A stretch of DNA of 64,000 nt from assembly GCA_951230915.1 (NCBI GenBank), contig OX579635.1, forward strand, positions 21,452,001 through 21,516,000, read 5' to 3'. Position 1 is the stretch's first letter. Every line of letters starts with the position of its first letter. Positions 47,800-59,326 of the stretch are shown here, piece by piece. Position numbers and translations under genes: made by a program. The DNA comes from Antitrichia curtipendula (Eukaryota > Streptophyta > Bryopsida > Hypnales > Leucodontaceae). The notes under the pieces were generated by a model. The model was given only the letters and a program-made list of their open reading frames with translations. It ran no database searches and was not told where the DNA came from.

Positions 47800-49443
47800 A
47801 TGGGAAAATCCTCAGGATTGGCCATCCTTCTGGATGGAGCTCGTCTATTTTGCTTAGGTGTGCTGGCCCTTCTTCTGAGCTTAACATGTGGTTCAAATGT
47901 CGGGGCTGTCACTTTCGCTTATAGTGGCTTCGAGGAGAATTCTCTTTACTCAGTGCCTGATGGCAACTGGATTTTTGACGGCAATAGTGGCTGTTTCCAT
48001 ATCGATCTTGCTGCAAGTTTTGGATTTTCCGGCTCCTCAGCTGGTCGAATTCTCTATCCATTTGCCGTGCAAATGATAGATCCTGGTTCCACAACAGTAA
48101 AATCTTTCAGCACCTCATTCATCTATCACTTTCAGCGTACGTTTGGTACAGGGCCAGGTATGGCCTTCATTATAGTTCCTGACAACGTCACCTTAGGAGC
48201 TTCCGGAGATTACATGGGACTCATATCCTCCGAAACCTCCGGACCCGGAAAGAATTATGAATCTGATAAACATACCTTCGGTGTGGAATTGGACACCTAC
48301 AGGAACCCGGAGTTCCACGATCCCAGCAGTAATCATATTGGTATTAACTTGGCCAGTATGAAATCTACTTATTCGTTTACGCCTGCCTACAGCTTGGCTT
48401 CAAGAAGCCAACTCCAGCAAATCTGGATTGATTATGATGAAACCGACTCTCGTATGGATATCTACTTTGCAAACTATAAGGAGCGCAAGCCTGATAAGCC
48501 ACAAGGAACACAGAGCGGACTAGATTTATCGCTTTTAAAGGAGAAGATGTTCACTGGTTTCTCATCTGCAAATTACAACTCAAAACATTCCGATTTTCCC
48601 TATGTTTGCGCATGGAGCTTCAGCAACGACGGCAGTCCAGCGCCATCAATTCTTATGGCCCAAGACGAGCGGAAGAAAAAGCACTCGGGGATACATGTGG
48701 GAGTCCCTGTATTGCTAATAGTGTCTGTTGGAATGATTATCTGCATAATTGTTTCACTATGTTGGTGTAGATTTGTGCGCCGTCCTCTACGTATTTTCAT
48801 ATCCCATGCAGGTGGTCCGGATGGATCTCAGAAAAACTTTCCAACATGGCTAGACGAAAGAATGAGGACATGGCCCTGGTCCGTTGCCAAGTCTCGTGTC
48901 CGAATCTTTTTTGACACAGAAGATGTTGAAATGGGCAAATCGATTGCAAAGGAAATCTTAAGAGAGTTAGCAAGATTTGATGTGGGGGTCGTGGTGGTGA
49001 CCAATGCTTTCTTTGCAGCGAAGTGGCCTATGACAGAGTTGATTGCTTTTGTGGAAGCTCAGACGAAAGATCCTACGGATAGAATTCGAGTATTACCTCT
49101 GTTCTACGAGCTCTCACCAGAAGAAGTAAGGGCTCATCTGGTCGGAAAAACTTGGGAAGGTCGTTGGGAGGAAATGAGCACGGGAAATCACCCTCTCCCG
49201 GTGGAAAAGTGTAGACAAGCGGTGACTTGGCTTTGCCAACAAAGAGGTATTCCATACGGTTATAAGAAACGCCATCAAGACAAAGTCTACATAGAGACCA
49301 TCTGTAAGGAAGTCGATGAAATTCTGTGCAAAGAGGAGGGCTTTGCATCGTACGTCATCGGGGCTGTGAAGACCTACAGCGGTATTTCTACTCACTCTAA
49401 ACCGGGAATGACAATCCACGAAACTGAGATGACCCTCCTGTGA
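47800..49443 (+). CDS. Lectin-TM-TIR receptor, copy 1
   Basis: A single coding exon of 547 residues. Signal peptide 1 to about 36 (VLALLLSLTCGS), then a legume-type (L-type) lectin domain, about 37-285. The metal-site signature is GVELDTY (Glu163, Asp165) with Asn169, Asp174 and His179 (NHIGINL), and the closing strand motif is CAWSFS. The sugar-contacting Asp normally seen in the DGLAF motif is replaced (GPGMAF, 118-123), as in many lectin receptor kinases. A transmembrane helix lies at about 299-323, followed by Arg-rich residues. TIR domain from 329 to about 465: RIFISHAG, an SVAKSRVRIFFD strand, GKSIAKEI, WPMTEL with Glu413 at the position of the catalytic NADase glutamate of plant TIRs, and VLPLFYELSPEEVR. 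No NB-ARC or kinase domain is present. Predicted: an extracellular lectin sensor with a cytoplasmic TIR effector at the plasma membrane. The family assignment is secure; ligand and enzymatic activity are inferred. Confidence 0.9.
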   Translation: MGKSSGLAILLDGARLFCLGVLALLLSLTCGSNVGAVTFAYSGFEENSLYSVPDGNWIFDGNSGCFHIDLAASFGFSGSSAGRILYPFAVQMIDPGSTTVKSFSTSFIYHFQRTFGTGPGMAFIIVPDNVTLGASGDYMGLISSETSGPGKNYESDKHTFGVELDTYRNPEFHDPSSNHIGINLASMKSTYSFTPAYSLASRSQLQQIWIDYDETDSRMDIYFANYKERKPDKPQGTQSGLDLSLLKEKMFTGFSSANYNSKHSDFPYVCAWSFSNDGSPAPSILMAQDERKKKHSGIHVGVPVLLIVSVGMIICIIVSLCWCRFVRRPLRIFISHAGGPDGSQKNFPTWLDERMRTWPWSVAKSRVRIFFDTEDVEMGKSIAKEILRELARFDVGVVVVTNAFFAAKWPMTELIAFVEAQTKDPTDRIRVLPLFYELSPEEVRAHLVGKTWEGRWEEMSTGNHPLPVEKCRQAVTWLCQQRGIPYGYKKRHQDKVYIETICKEVDEILCKEEGFASYVIGAVKTYSGISTHSKPGMTIHETEMTLL

Positions 49444-50820
49444 TTTTAACCTCCATGACGTCTTCAGGGAGTAATACTTTAGGATCCCTTATTTGTGACA
49501 CTGAATTTTCCCAGCTGCTGCTTTTCCCATAAGGAAACAAGGATAACTTCTCTGGGAGTGATGGGTTCTAGAGCGCCAAAAACACGTGACACCCAGAGGT
49601 GTGGAAAGTAAGACTGATGGGAATCTGACATTTCATTTGAGGGACTGAAACAGTGTCTATCCCATTGAAATCCTGCATTTCGACATATACAATTGAGTTT
49701 TTCAGCTTCACGGGGTAGCCATTGATTCCAAATTTCAGAATTTCCGGGCATTCGCTGCTGAGGCTGGTCCATTTGGTTGAGCTTTCTGAAGTTTCCACAG
49801 CTGGTTTGGGTGAATTGTGCTTGCGTTTGGTGTCTTTCCTTAGAACGCAAGACACAAGTTGCTGGTGAAAAACACGAAGGTGGCTGCTTTCGACATGGCC
49901 AAAGTGTTCCATATCGAGCAATGTTACCAATGTGAACATCGCCATCTCAGAAAAAGGTGAGCAAGGACTTCCTTGTCCAACCCTAATCCGACCATGTACA
50001 CATCCTTTGACTGATTAGGGTTTAGGGCTATTCTACACTAACTGAATGGGCACTTTATCAGATCGTTATCGAACTGTTATCAGAAAAGTTCATGTGGAAG
50101 TCCATATGCCAGAAAGTACAAGCTGGGGGCCTTCTTACTTAATTGCATTGTTACATTGTCTTTGATTCTTCAGTAGCTGACCTTGTGGTTGTGGGATGCA
50201 ACAGAACTGTCAAACTGTTGAAATGAAGTGGAGAAAATTCTGCACATGATTCCAATTAATGGCCAGTATTGAATACGATGCAAGAGCTGGCGATATCGAC
50301 TGCAAAGATTTTGCATGAAACACTCTGAACGGAGGATGTGGTAGGATTCTGTTAGAGGAGATGTGGAAAAGAGGAGGTTAATTGCGAGTTAATTGAAGCT
50401 CATGGACTTTGATTTTGGCCATTGCCGATGTATTTTGAGTGCTCAGCATGTCTTCTACATTGAGAAATTCAGATGTGAGCGCTTTCACCTTTCCCAAGCT
50501 AGTCAGGATCATTTGATCTGATTTAATTGCACAATTGAATTCATGATTGGACGTTCTTATGTTTTGCTTCTCGGTATTGAATATTGCACTCCTATCCAAA
50601 ATACAATCTCCTGACGCGAGTTCTGATGTTCTTAATTGTACCATGAAATTATGGCGTGAAGGAATTTTCGGCTATTCGTAAATCTTCTCTTAAAGAGTAA
50701 CCGAAGTTGTTGAGTTGTCTGAAATTATTCCCCGGCCCCAGGAGACTCTTTATTCATGCCAATGTTAAGGTGAGCGCTTTGCTCGTCAAGTTTCTCTAAA
50801 TGTCAAATTTCGTGGTGTGT
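49444..50820. other. 3' flank of lectin-TIR gene 1
   Basis: Minus-strand open frames occur at 49568-49945 and 50378-50644 (about 125 and 88 codons). They show no domain I recognise. The first is broken in the homologous flank of copy 2, so I do not annotate genes here. Confidence 0.4.
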
Positions 50821-50824
50821 TCGG

Positions 50825-50960
50825 TGACCAGGTGTCGCACCGCGGCCGGTGGTGGCCGGCCGGCCGAGAGGGTCCTCACGGCCCCTCCCTGCGCCCGGCC
50901 CGCTGTCTGTCTGTCCGCCTGTGTCGCGTCGGGGGGGGGGGGGGCCGTTGTCCAGTCTAT
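50825..50960. other. Sharp GC-rich island in AT-rich DNA
   Basis: About 130 bases are very GC-rich (GCACCGCGGCCGGTGGTGGC and onwards), with CTGTCTGTCTGTCC and a run of 14 G at 50931-50944. The edges are abrupt. The texture resembles a ribosomal DNA spacer or expansion segment, but I cannot identify it. Frames on both strands are artefacts of the high GC. Confidence 0.6.
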
Positions 50961-51245
50961 TGTCTTTCCGGCCAGGCCACTTGTGGCTGGCCATCCCTGT
51001 ATTTTATCTTTTGCAGTGAAATCCCGTTTCATTTCTGTCAAAATAATTAAATAAAAACAAATGTCAAATTTCAAGAAATAGGCACAAGTTTAATTTCCAA
51101 ATACCAACTGGAACCTCAGATTTATATCAGTGTGAGTTTTTAGAGCATTGTGCACTCAAATATCACAGTTCTGGAGCTCTCATACATGGTTTTGACGAGT
51201 TTGAGTTCATGACCATGGTCTGAGGCCAGGAATTTGGGAAGAGGC

Positions 51246-51461
51246 ATGAACTCAGATCTCTACCAAGGGAAATTATCCAATCGTATTCTGGTGGAAAGCA
51301 TGCAGCAGAAATGCAGTGAGGAAACTTTGCGAATCAAATGCTCCCCTGCGAGTGCACCCGGTCATGACTACGAATACATTAAACTAGTTTGGAAAGTGGA
51401 GGGAAGGTTCTGTGGGGAGAGAATGATTGCTTTGGGTGGTAGAGATGTGGAAGTAAGTTAA
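51246..51461 (+). other. Candidate orphan exon
   Basis: About 70 open codons of balanced composition (starting MNSDLYQGKLSNRILVESMQ). They run up to a perfect splice donor, GTGGAA|GTAAGT, after which the frame closes. I recognise no domain and found no partner exon. It could be the first exon of an unknown gene or chance. Confidence 0.25.
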
Positions 51462-51469
51462 TATAATTT

Positions 51470-54294
51470 GGTTGGGCTTGCGGGTCAGCTTAAAGTTGAT
51501 GCACGTTTCTGCCGGGCATCTTGAGTTTGAGCTGGCATTATCCATTGAAATTGCCGTACTTTACCTTCTCTTTATAGCTTCATTAGATGACATTTTTGAT
51601 ACCCGATGAAATTATACTCGTGAAATTTCCTCATGATATGCTTCTTGGTCCTTTTGGCATTCCTACTCTAGCATAGGCTTTAACCTCATATTTGTTAGAT
51701 GGCAGATTTCAGTAGCTGAATTTGACTTCCCCAGTAACCTTACGAAATTGGCAGAATTTTTGTCACCTAATTAAACTTCATATTCACCACCGCTCCTACT
51801 TTTCAGAACTCAGAGCTTTGGGAACTTGAAAATCATACAATTTGGCGCTCATAATGAATCCGTTTTCAATGAATGTAACCATCTTTAGAATTTCCAGTTA
51901 TCCTGAACAGTATAGCATGACTGAAGTTTTGTCTGCTCACAATTTTACACTACAGATTTGAGATTTGGGAGAAGTTCATCCATACGGTAGGTATTTGTGG
52001 TGATATTTCTTTTTAGGCAACAGACAAATAATTGAATGTGCAGATTTTGTTGCCAAGTAACGAGACATGTGAAGATGAAATAGCTTATTGCATACCGGTA
52101 TCACTGAGAGTATCTTGAATGAGAATCCTTGTACAAAACCTCTCAAGGTCCATGGCTTGCCTTTGTCTTTGGAAATCATGACTTCTGGAGCTAGTCAATG
52201 TGAACCCCTACTATGAACCCTAAATCTAAAGCACCTACTCCCTTGGGGTTTTCAGAGGTTTGTGCTTGTTTCATGAATCAAACCCAAGTCGTATTATAAT
52301 TTTTTGATTAAAATTGTAATTTCTATGAATTTTTGAAGTGGTTGGCCCTGAAATTACAAAACCACTCATAGAATGGAATCATGGACATCCTATAAACAAC
52401 CCATAATTGCTCTCCCATGTATCCAATGGTACTTAAGTGTTCACCATTAAAGGATTGATATGATACCCCTTGTTGACATCAATGCAATGATTTTGTAGAA
52501 AATGAACGGATTTAGATGAGTTTTGGATAGAGTTGGGGATAAAAATAGGCATTAGAAAAAATTTGGGGCCAAGGGAGGGCCGTTTCAGGCCCGTTCCCCA
52601 ATCTGTCCCCATGCTGTGAACAGTGATATGGGCTGTCAGAAAAAAATATTAGGAAAATTAAAAATTAAAAAACTAAAATTTGTTTCCCAAATTTCGTTTT
52701 ATGAAAAAAATAATTTTTTTTTTTTTTTGAATTTTTTTTTTTTTTTGAATCTGATGTGGCCGAAGTTCGGCCATGTCACCCTGCTGCGGTGGCGCAGTTT
52801 CAGCAGTCAGGGACTGCACAGAACTTGTGGAGAACTCGTGGGAACTCGCGGCCCTCCCTTGGCCCCAAATTTTTTCTAATGATGATGGAATTAGCTAGAA
52901 ATGGATTTGTTTACCCTATACAAAGAACAATCATAAGGAAAGGGATTGAAGAAAGAAGAGTTTGGTATAGAGTTTTCAGTGTGGATGTATTGGATTTGTA
53001 TAATTATTTGCTAAGTATCCATTGGGGGATAGTCAATTAGAAAGGATTGGTTGTTTTCTAGTTTCTTTTGTGCTACGGTATGTAAGTTGAGTATTTGATT
53101 GCAATGCCATTCATATTTGTTTAACCCCTAAAGGACTAAGTAGATTCATTGCAAAATAGTCAAACATCATGTTTGAGCTAAACTTGGTCTTTTTAATTGT
53201 GTTTTGAATATCAATCTTATATTTTCACTGTGTGACATTATGACCTATCTATAAGTGACTATGAAAATTGTCATTGTGTTTTGCAAAAAATTGTCATTGC
53301 TATAATTTGTCTAGCTAAAAGTGGAAATAAATTAGTAATTATAGCAAAAACAATCCAATTAATTTGAAATTATTTCAATCAAATGAAAAACAAGCAATTG
53401 TGTAACTAGGATATTTACACTTCAAGCTTGCAATTGCAATAATTCTTTCAATATTGTGATTTTTCCAAAATTATAAGATGGGATAGAACAAAAACTTATC
53501 AAATTTCATTTTTTTAGTTTAAAATATATACCAAAATTAGACATTTGGAAAGTTACAATGAAGGTTGACCAAGGTACATCTACTTTAGAGATGCTTGATT
53601 ACCATTTACCAATAATTTGTATTAGCTTGAATGTGTTTGATTGATGCAAAGGATGGTTTATATTTTGTGCTAGAAATTTACACTACATGACATTCGGCAC
53701 ACTATTTAGAGATTTGGTACTCTAGAGATATTTGAGATCAAATTTGGTCAAAACCAATACTAAACTTTAGTTATGTACTTTTGAAGAGTTGATGGGCAAT
53801 ATTTGAAAATTTGTATTCTTACAAAATTATCTAATTAAAGAACAAAAACTTTCAAGAGCATCTTCTAAATAAGAATTTGACATCTTTTTTGCATCTCTTC
53901 ATAGTCACCTCTACTTCTTCCACAACTTTCTTGAGCAACACAAAGAGTCAAAGATTGAGTCTCTTGAAATGACTATTTGGTATCAAAACTTGTACCGTAG
54001 TTTTGCCTCTTGAAATGACCCTTATTAACTATAGAATGTTGCTAAAGAAATTTTGTGTCCTTTGAATGATTTCAAGTAGGGTTGTAGGATGCAAATTTAG
54101 GAACATTTTGTTATCTAATTATTTCAAGGGAAAAGTTGTTTGAATTCATTTTCAATGAATAGTATTTAAAAATTTCTTCATTGTAGTATTATTGAGTTTC
54201 CTAAAGAAGAAGATGCTTAATCTATAGATCACTTTTGTATTGTATTTTGACCACTTCTTGCTCTTTTGCACTTAATGTGAATTTTAGCTATAAA
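51470..54294. other. AT-rich intergenic DNA, no gene seen
   Basis: Contains poly-T tracts near 52708-52746, followed by a GC-richer stretch at 52755-52870 with weak, unconvincing frames. A degraded MITE core lies near 52250-52400. No gene is supported. Confidence 0.35.
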
Positions 54295-55591
54295 CACTAT
54301 AAGAAAACAGGTTTTTTTTTTATGTTGTAGAAAACATGAGACGGCGTCTTGTTTGACGCGGAAGTAATCGGCGTAGATGTCTTCTAAAATTTGTTTGAAT
54401 TGACGGGCAAAAAACGTGCAAAAATCACAAAAAACGCATCGTTTCCAAGCTTGTTTTTTTCCTGATGTCACACATGACAAGGTGAACAAAGGTCTGCAGA
54501 GGTCGACATGTGGAGGCCACGTAAGCGCCATGTCAGAGCCACATGCTCGACCATTGCCACGTCATTTTTTTTCCATCCATGCCATTGTTGATGTGGTCTT
54601 TGACGTGGAGGCGGGAAACTATGACGTGATCACTGACGTGGAAGCCACATCAGCTCATTTTTGTGTCATTCGAATAATTTAATGGTGTTTTTTGAGATGT
54701 CAAATTAGACATTTTTTGCAACGTCAAATTACACGTTTTTTCAAACATCAATTGCTACATACCCTACCTACAAGGCAATATCAATAAAAATTTAATATAA
54801 ATTAAAAAAATGAAATGAACAAAAAAAAATTCTGAATTCAACAAAAATTGAAGAAAACTTACCATCAACCATTAAGGGAATTTTTAAGGGCCAAATGAAG
54901 GAATTACTTCATTAAAAGTTAATAAAAATGAAAGATAAGGACATTGTATTTATATCCATACTCTGCCCATGGAAAGACAAACAATATGGGATAAGTAGAA
55001 TATGGTTATTTCACTTGTTTACATGATGTTGTTTTTGACGTGTATATGTTTTTTTAAACATAGAGATGTTGTTTCAGACATCTCGACGTTTTTGTGGACA
55101 TTTCACTTTGAATACAATTTTTTTTTTATATATCCCATATCAATTGTCTCTCTTCCACCTCCCCACCTGTATAAAGACTATCTGTTTTCATCCATGGAAC
55201 ACATCCATTTTCATCCATCCATTTTTCTTTTTTTTGGAAAGCATGCCATGTCACTGCGTTTGCCTAAATTTTTTATATAAGGTCAATATTTTTCCATTGA
55301 CCGTAGTAATTTTTAGTAATTTATCCATAATGAAAATGGACTTCATGCTGACGTGGCAGTCTATGTTTTTTGAGATGTCACAACAAAACATCAGCTTATT
55401 TTTTTAAACATTGTTAAAAACATCTTTGTCTACGGTGACATCTACTTGTTTTCCAACTTAATCTCACACGTTTTTTGCAACATCAAATCAAATTCATTCT
55501 TTTGCACCCGTTCACTGCTTAACGCGTGACATCTCAACAAACATGGCACGTTGCACTGCAACGACAGCAAAAACGGGGTTTTCTTATAGTG
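54295..55591. mobile_element. Non-autonomous CACTA-like transposon, 1.3 kb
   Basis: Both ends carry the perfect inverted repeat CACTATAAGAAAAC, the form typical of plant CACTA (En/Spm) elements. Subterminal regions are full of short repeats in both orientations: TGACGTGG near 54595, 54622, 54641 and 55350, and CACGTTTTTT.CAA.CATCAA near 54735 and 55470. Such arrays are where CACTA transposases bind. The flanking triplets are AAA (54292-54294) and TAA (55592-55594), a near match to the expected three-base duplication. No transposase frame is present. Confidence 0.75.
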
Positions 55592-56024
55592 TAATGAAAT
55601 GAAGTTAGTCTATTAAGTGGAGTTTCTAATGCAATTGGAAAATTCTTAAAATTCTTAAAATTCCAGATTTTGATGCATTTTAACTTTCGACCTATGACCA
55701 TAGTTTGTTGATTTTATAATTATTAGAATGACATGGTAGGCTTTAGTTTGTACCGTGATGTTACACCTATATTAGACATCCATGGTAAAAAATTTAGATT
55801 TTTTGAGCACGTTCTGTATTGATATGAGTTTTCTTTATTTTTTTCTTAAAAAATTCACAATAATTTCAATTTTCACAAATGAATCTGAAATTGTTGTGAC
55901 TCATAGAAGACATGTAGTATCATTTCTAAAAAGTAAGTACAAAAAATTTAATTCATATCTAGTTGTAAAATGGTAGCAACAAAGTGAAGATGCTTAACAT
56001 CCGTAATCATGGGCCCATTCTTCT

Positions 56025-56262
56025 AGGGTTAACCCATAAACAACGTCGAGGATGTTTTCCAACCGATGAATAACAAATAATCTCTCCGTGTAGGATAGAA
56101 GTGCAACTATTCATCCTTCAAATTTTTTGTGAAAAGGGAAGGTCTTCTATAGTAGTTTGTCTTCCAATGAGTACCTATTCATTTTTTTAAGTCAACAATT
56201 CATGTGGTACTAGAATAGATGATTTCTACGGTGACCGGCTTGTTGTTTAATCCCTAAAGTCC
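56025..56262 (-). repeat. Dispersed repeat, inverted partner of 31885
   Basis: The reverse complement matches 31885-32130 over about 230 bases (ATGAATAGTTGCACT, CTTCCCTTTTCAC, AAGACAAACTA). It overlaps the left end of the following element. Confidence 0.6.
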
Positions 56263-57018
56263 CATTGTCCCTTTGGAGGATAAAATGGATTTCAAGCAAG
56301 CTCCTATGGTCTCCTATGTTGACATTTTCTGAAATTTTTGGTGAAGATAAGAAAAACACACTAGCTTTTTTAAAATATAATTTTTATTTCAGTCAGTGCC
56401 CAAAAGCAAAAGTTATGGCACAAAGAGCACTTTCTTTAGTTTGGCGGATTGAAAACTCACTTAAAAAGACCTTGAAATAAAATTTAAAAATATGATTGTT
56501 TTGTGTAGATTGAATTTTTATCTACATGGAAAGCTTTGATTCATTTCATTTGGATTTGTTATGCAAAAGTTATGGACAATCTCATTTTGGGGGCAATTAG
56601 AGCATCTTCTTGAGAAAGTAACATGTAGAAATCATTTTTGAACTCAATTTTCACATTTTTTTCAAAAAGAAAAGTTCTACAAGTTTAAGATTTTTTGCTA
56701 GCAAAATCTCACCATTCAGATTTTTGTGTTTCAATTCCATCTAGCAAAAGTTTGAAGTTAAGAAGGTTCAAAGCAAAAAAATGTAGTTGAGCAACGTGCA
56801 AAAATCCTTGTTTCCTTCACTTTGTATGCAAATATCTTCCAATTTGCATGGTCAATGTTTTTGAAATTACTTCCACACATTCTTATACTAGTCTAATATA
56901 AGATCCTATGGTTAAATATGCAAAAAAAAAATATTAAATATTTTTTGCTCTTTGCTGTAGAAAAGGCAATTTTGAATGTTATTTAATGGAAGAAAGGCCT
57001 TGGGACTTTAGGAGTTGA
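56247..57018. mobile_element. Inverted-repeat element, TTAATCCCTAAAG ends
   Basis: Left TTAATCCCTAAAGTCCCA and right inverse TCAACTCCTAAAGTCCCA about 772 bases apart. Related to the element at 25832-26769. Non-coding. Confidence 0.5.
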
Positions 57019-58130
57019 TCTTGGAATGCCATTGGCACCATTATGTGGCGCTTGGATGATAATCCTATGAGCTAACAAGCTATTGGAAGCATTTTTTCAT
57101 CTATGTTTTTCTTGTTGACCTTTCATGTTGGATTATGAAGAATATCTAATTGAGGTTGTATTCTTGCTAGTGTTTTTCTTCATATAAATGGGAAATTAGT
57201 AAAAAAAATGGATCACAAAATATGCTATTTTAGTATATTTTGGGAAGTTGTTGCTCCTTATGCTAAATCTAAAACTTCATCATAAAAATGATAATTTTTG
57301 AATTTAAGACCAACTAACAAAATAAAGGTCATCTCTTCTTGTTTCTACTCCAATTTGAGTTTTGGAACTATTCCTAATATTAAATAGTTTACTGCAATAT
57401 GAACTTTGAATGTATTTTCAATGTCTACTAAATTCTAATTATAGAATGAAATGGAAATTGAGTTTACACTATGATGTTTTTCATTGTAATATACACACAT
57501 GGTGAAATTTCCAGGTTTCTTGAAATAGTTTTTTATTTGATGTGATTTTTCTTCACTTTTTCTTCAAAAAATTCTCAAAAAATTCAATTTTCCATAAAAA
57601 AATCTAATTTTTTTTGTGAAGTAAAGAAGACATGTAATTTCATCTCCGAAGACTAAATATAAAAAATAACGTATATATCCAGTTGCAAAATGGCAGCAAA
57701 CTGAGTGATGGGCAGTGAGGTTTGAAATCAGTGGTCACGGATCCGTCATTTTGGGGGTGCGGGTTTAAAAAGTAAAACTGGCGCCGACTAAAATGAGGAA
57801 GAACTTCCACTCCACCCAGAGTACCACTCAGACCCGTAACAGGCCTTCAAACCGCCGTGAGATTATCCGAAATTTATGGCACTGGCTGCTTCGCCGCATC
57901 AGTTCTCAAGGCCACGACCACTCATGACTCAGCACATGAAGCTTCATCTTTTAATTTACTGAAATTTAAATCATCTCCTCCGACGTCTGTACCAGCCGGA
58001 AAATGTTCGAAACGGACCTCCAATTGAACACTTGCTGTACAGACTTTCTCTCTTCATTTTCTGTGGAAAGAAAAGACGGGAAGCTCTGAAAGACAGAATG
58101 CGAAGGGCCTAGGTCTGAAGGTTTGCTTGC
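57019..58130. other. Intergenic DNA, no gene seen
   Basis: AT-rich at first, then balanced composition from about 57720 to 58130. No frame or RNA is supported. The latter part looks like single-copy sequence. Confidence 0.35.
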
Positions 58131-59319
58131 TATAGGAGAAGGCTCAAAAACAGTTTGGGCATTAAGAACCGCCCTTGTAGGAGTGTCCAAAACAGTGCAC
58201 ATGGGATGTAGAAATAGAAATTACTTCATGTGGTGAGAAACTGCAAACCCATGTGTGTGATTTTAGGCTATTGAATAGGTGACATGGTTCATCATCATGT
58301 GTGATTTTACTCATAATAAAGACCTGAATTTGGTGAGTTCTTCAAAATGACTTTGAAATGTCAAAAAATAGTAAGGAAAATTGCAAAAACACATCTGAGG
58401 CTGAACCTCCTTCTATTAAAATGCTTCTCAGTCACTCATATCTTCTTGGATTGATGTGAAATTTTAAACACACAAACTAGACTAGTATGCGCAACTTTTC
58501 CAAAATTTTAAATTAAAAACGGACATTGTATGAAGAAGAAACAAGCCACCAAAGTTCACTGTAATCCAAAAATGTCTGGATTTTAAACTTTGAGTTGCTC
58601 CCAAACATTCAAAACATTTTGGATTGACATGAAAATCTTACTACAACAAGTAGACTTCAAAGGAAATATAACCCAACAAATTTTATTGAAAAATAACATT
58701 CGATGAAGAAGATACAAGCCCCCGAAGTTTCAGCCATCAAATGCAATTTTGTGGACTCAAATTGAACCTGTGAGCTTTGATTGGCTTCCAAAAAATCAGT
58801 AAATCTTGTATTGATCTGAAAATTTTACCACAAAAACTAGAAGAGAAAACGCAAATTTTCCAATAATTTTTATTGAATTCGGACATCATATGCAAAAGTT
58901 ATAGCACTCTGAATTGGATTTGAAACTATGTGAAGAACCCCTGGGGTGTTTAGCAATTACAGTAAATTTTGATTTACAATCGGGAGTGAATTGAATGGAA
59001 ATGTACAGTAGATCATTCTTGGAATCATTGTTTCCATTTAAAGGCATGGTTAGGATCATTCTTAAACTCACTGGCTTCATTCAATGACATGTTTTGATTG
59101 ATTACAGTTGCACCTATGACCATTAATAGGGACCTATGCACCTCTGACTTTGAAAAATCAAATCTTATTCATTTCAAGTCAAAAAATTAAAATTAAAATT
59201 TTTACAGTTGTGTTCCTCATTTCTCTTTCTCCCACAAAAACTAAAAAAAACTTTGGGTCAACCCATTTTTGTACAGAGGTATTTTTCCTCTTAGATGAGC
59301 GCTTTCTGAGCCTTCTACC
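58131..59319. mobile_element. Large GGTAGAAGGCTC element, uninterrupted copy
   Basis: Left TATAGGAGAAGGCTCAAAAA and right inverse GGTAGAAGGCTCAGAAAGCG. Inverse counterpart of 41572-43190, with neither of that copy's two nested MITEs. It therefore serves as the empty-site reference for both. No conserved frame. Confidence 0.75.
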
Positions 59320-59326
59320 TTATCTC

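Larger units (their letters stand above)
46030..49800 (+). repeat. Duplicated segment, copy 1 (lectin-TIR locus)
   Basis: Homologous to about 59545 onwards. The homology covers the upstream AT-rich DNA, promoter, leader intron, coding region and 3' flank. The coding parts are nearly identical while flanks differ by insertions and deletions. In copy 2, about 600 bases are inserted upstream (60170-60775), about 250 are inserted downstream (63511-63760), and about 600 bases present here at roughly 49770-50345 are missing. Confidence 0.8.

Noticed and set aside
49073..49419. Minus-strand frames of about 90-100 codons within the TIR region (also 62940-63262)
   Set aside because: They are shadows of the receptor gene. 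Conservation between copies follows the plus-strand protein.
50800..51074. Proteins of 77-92 codons in the GC-rich island
   Set aside because: Open frames appear on both strands and in several phases because stop codons are rare in very GC-rich DNA. None resembles a real protein.
52755..53040. 94-codon frame after the poly-T tract
   Set aside because: It crosses low-complexity and AT-rich sequence with no domain and no splice signals that would suggest an exon.
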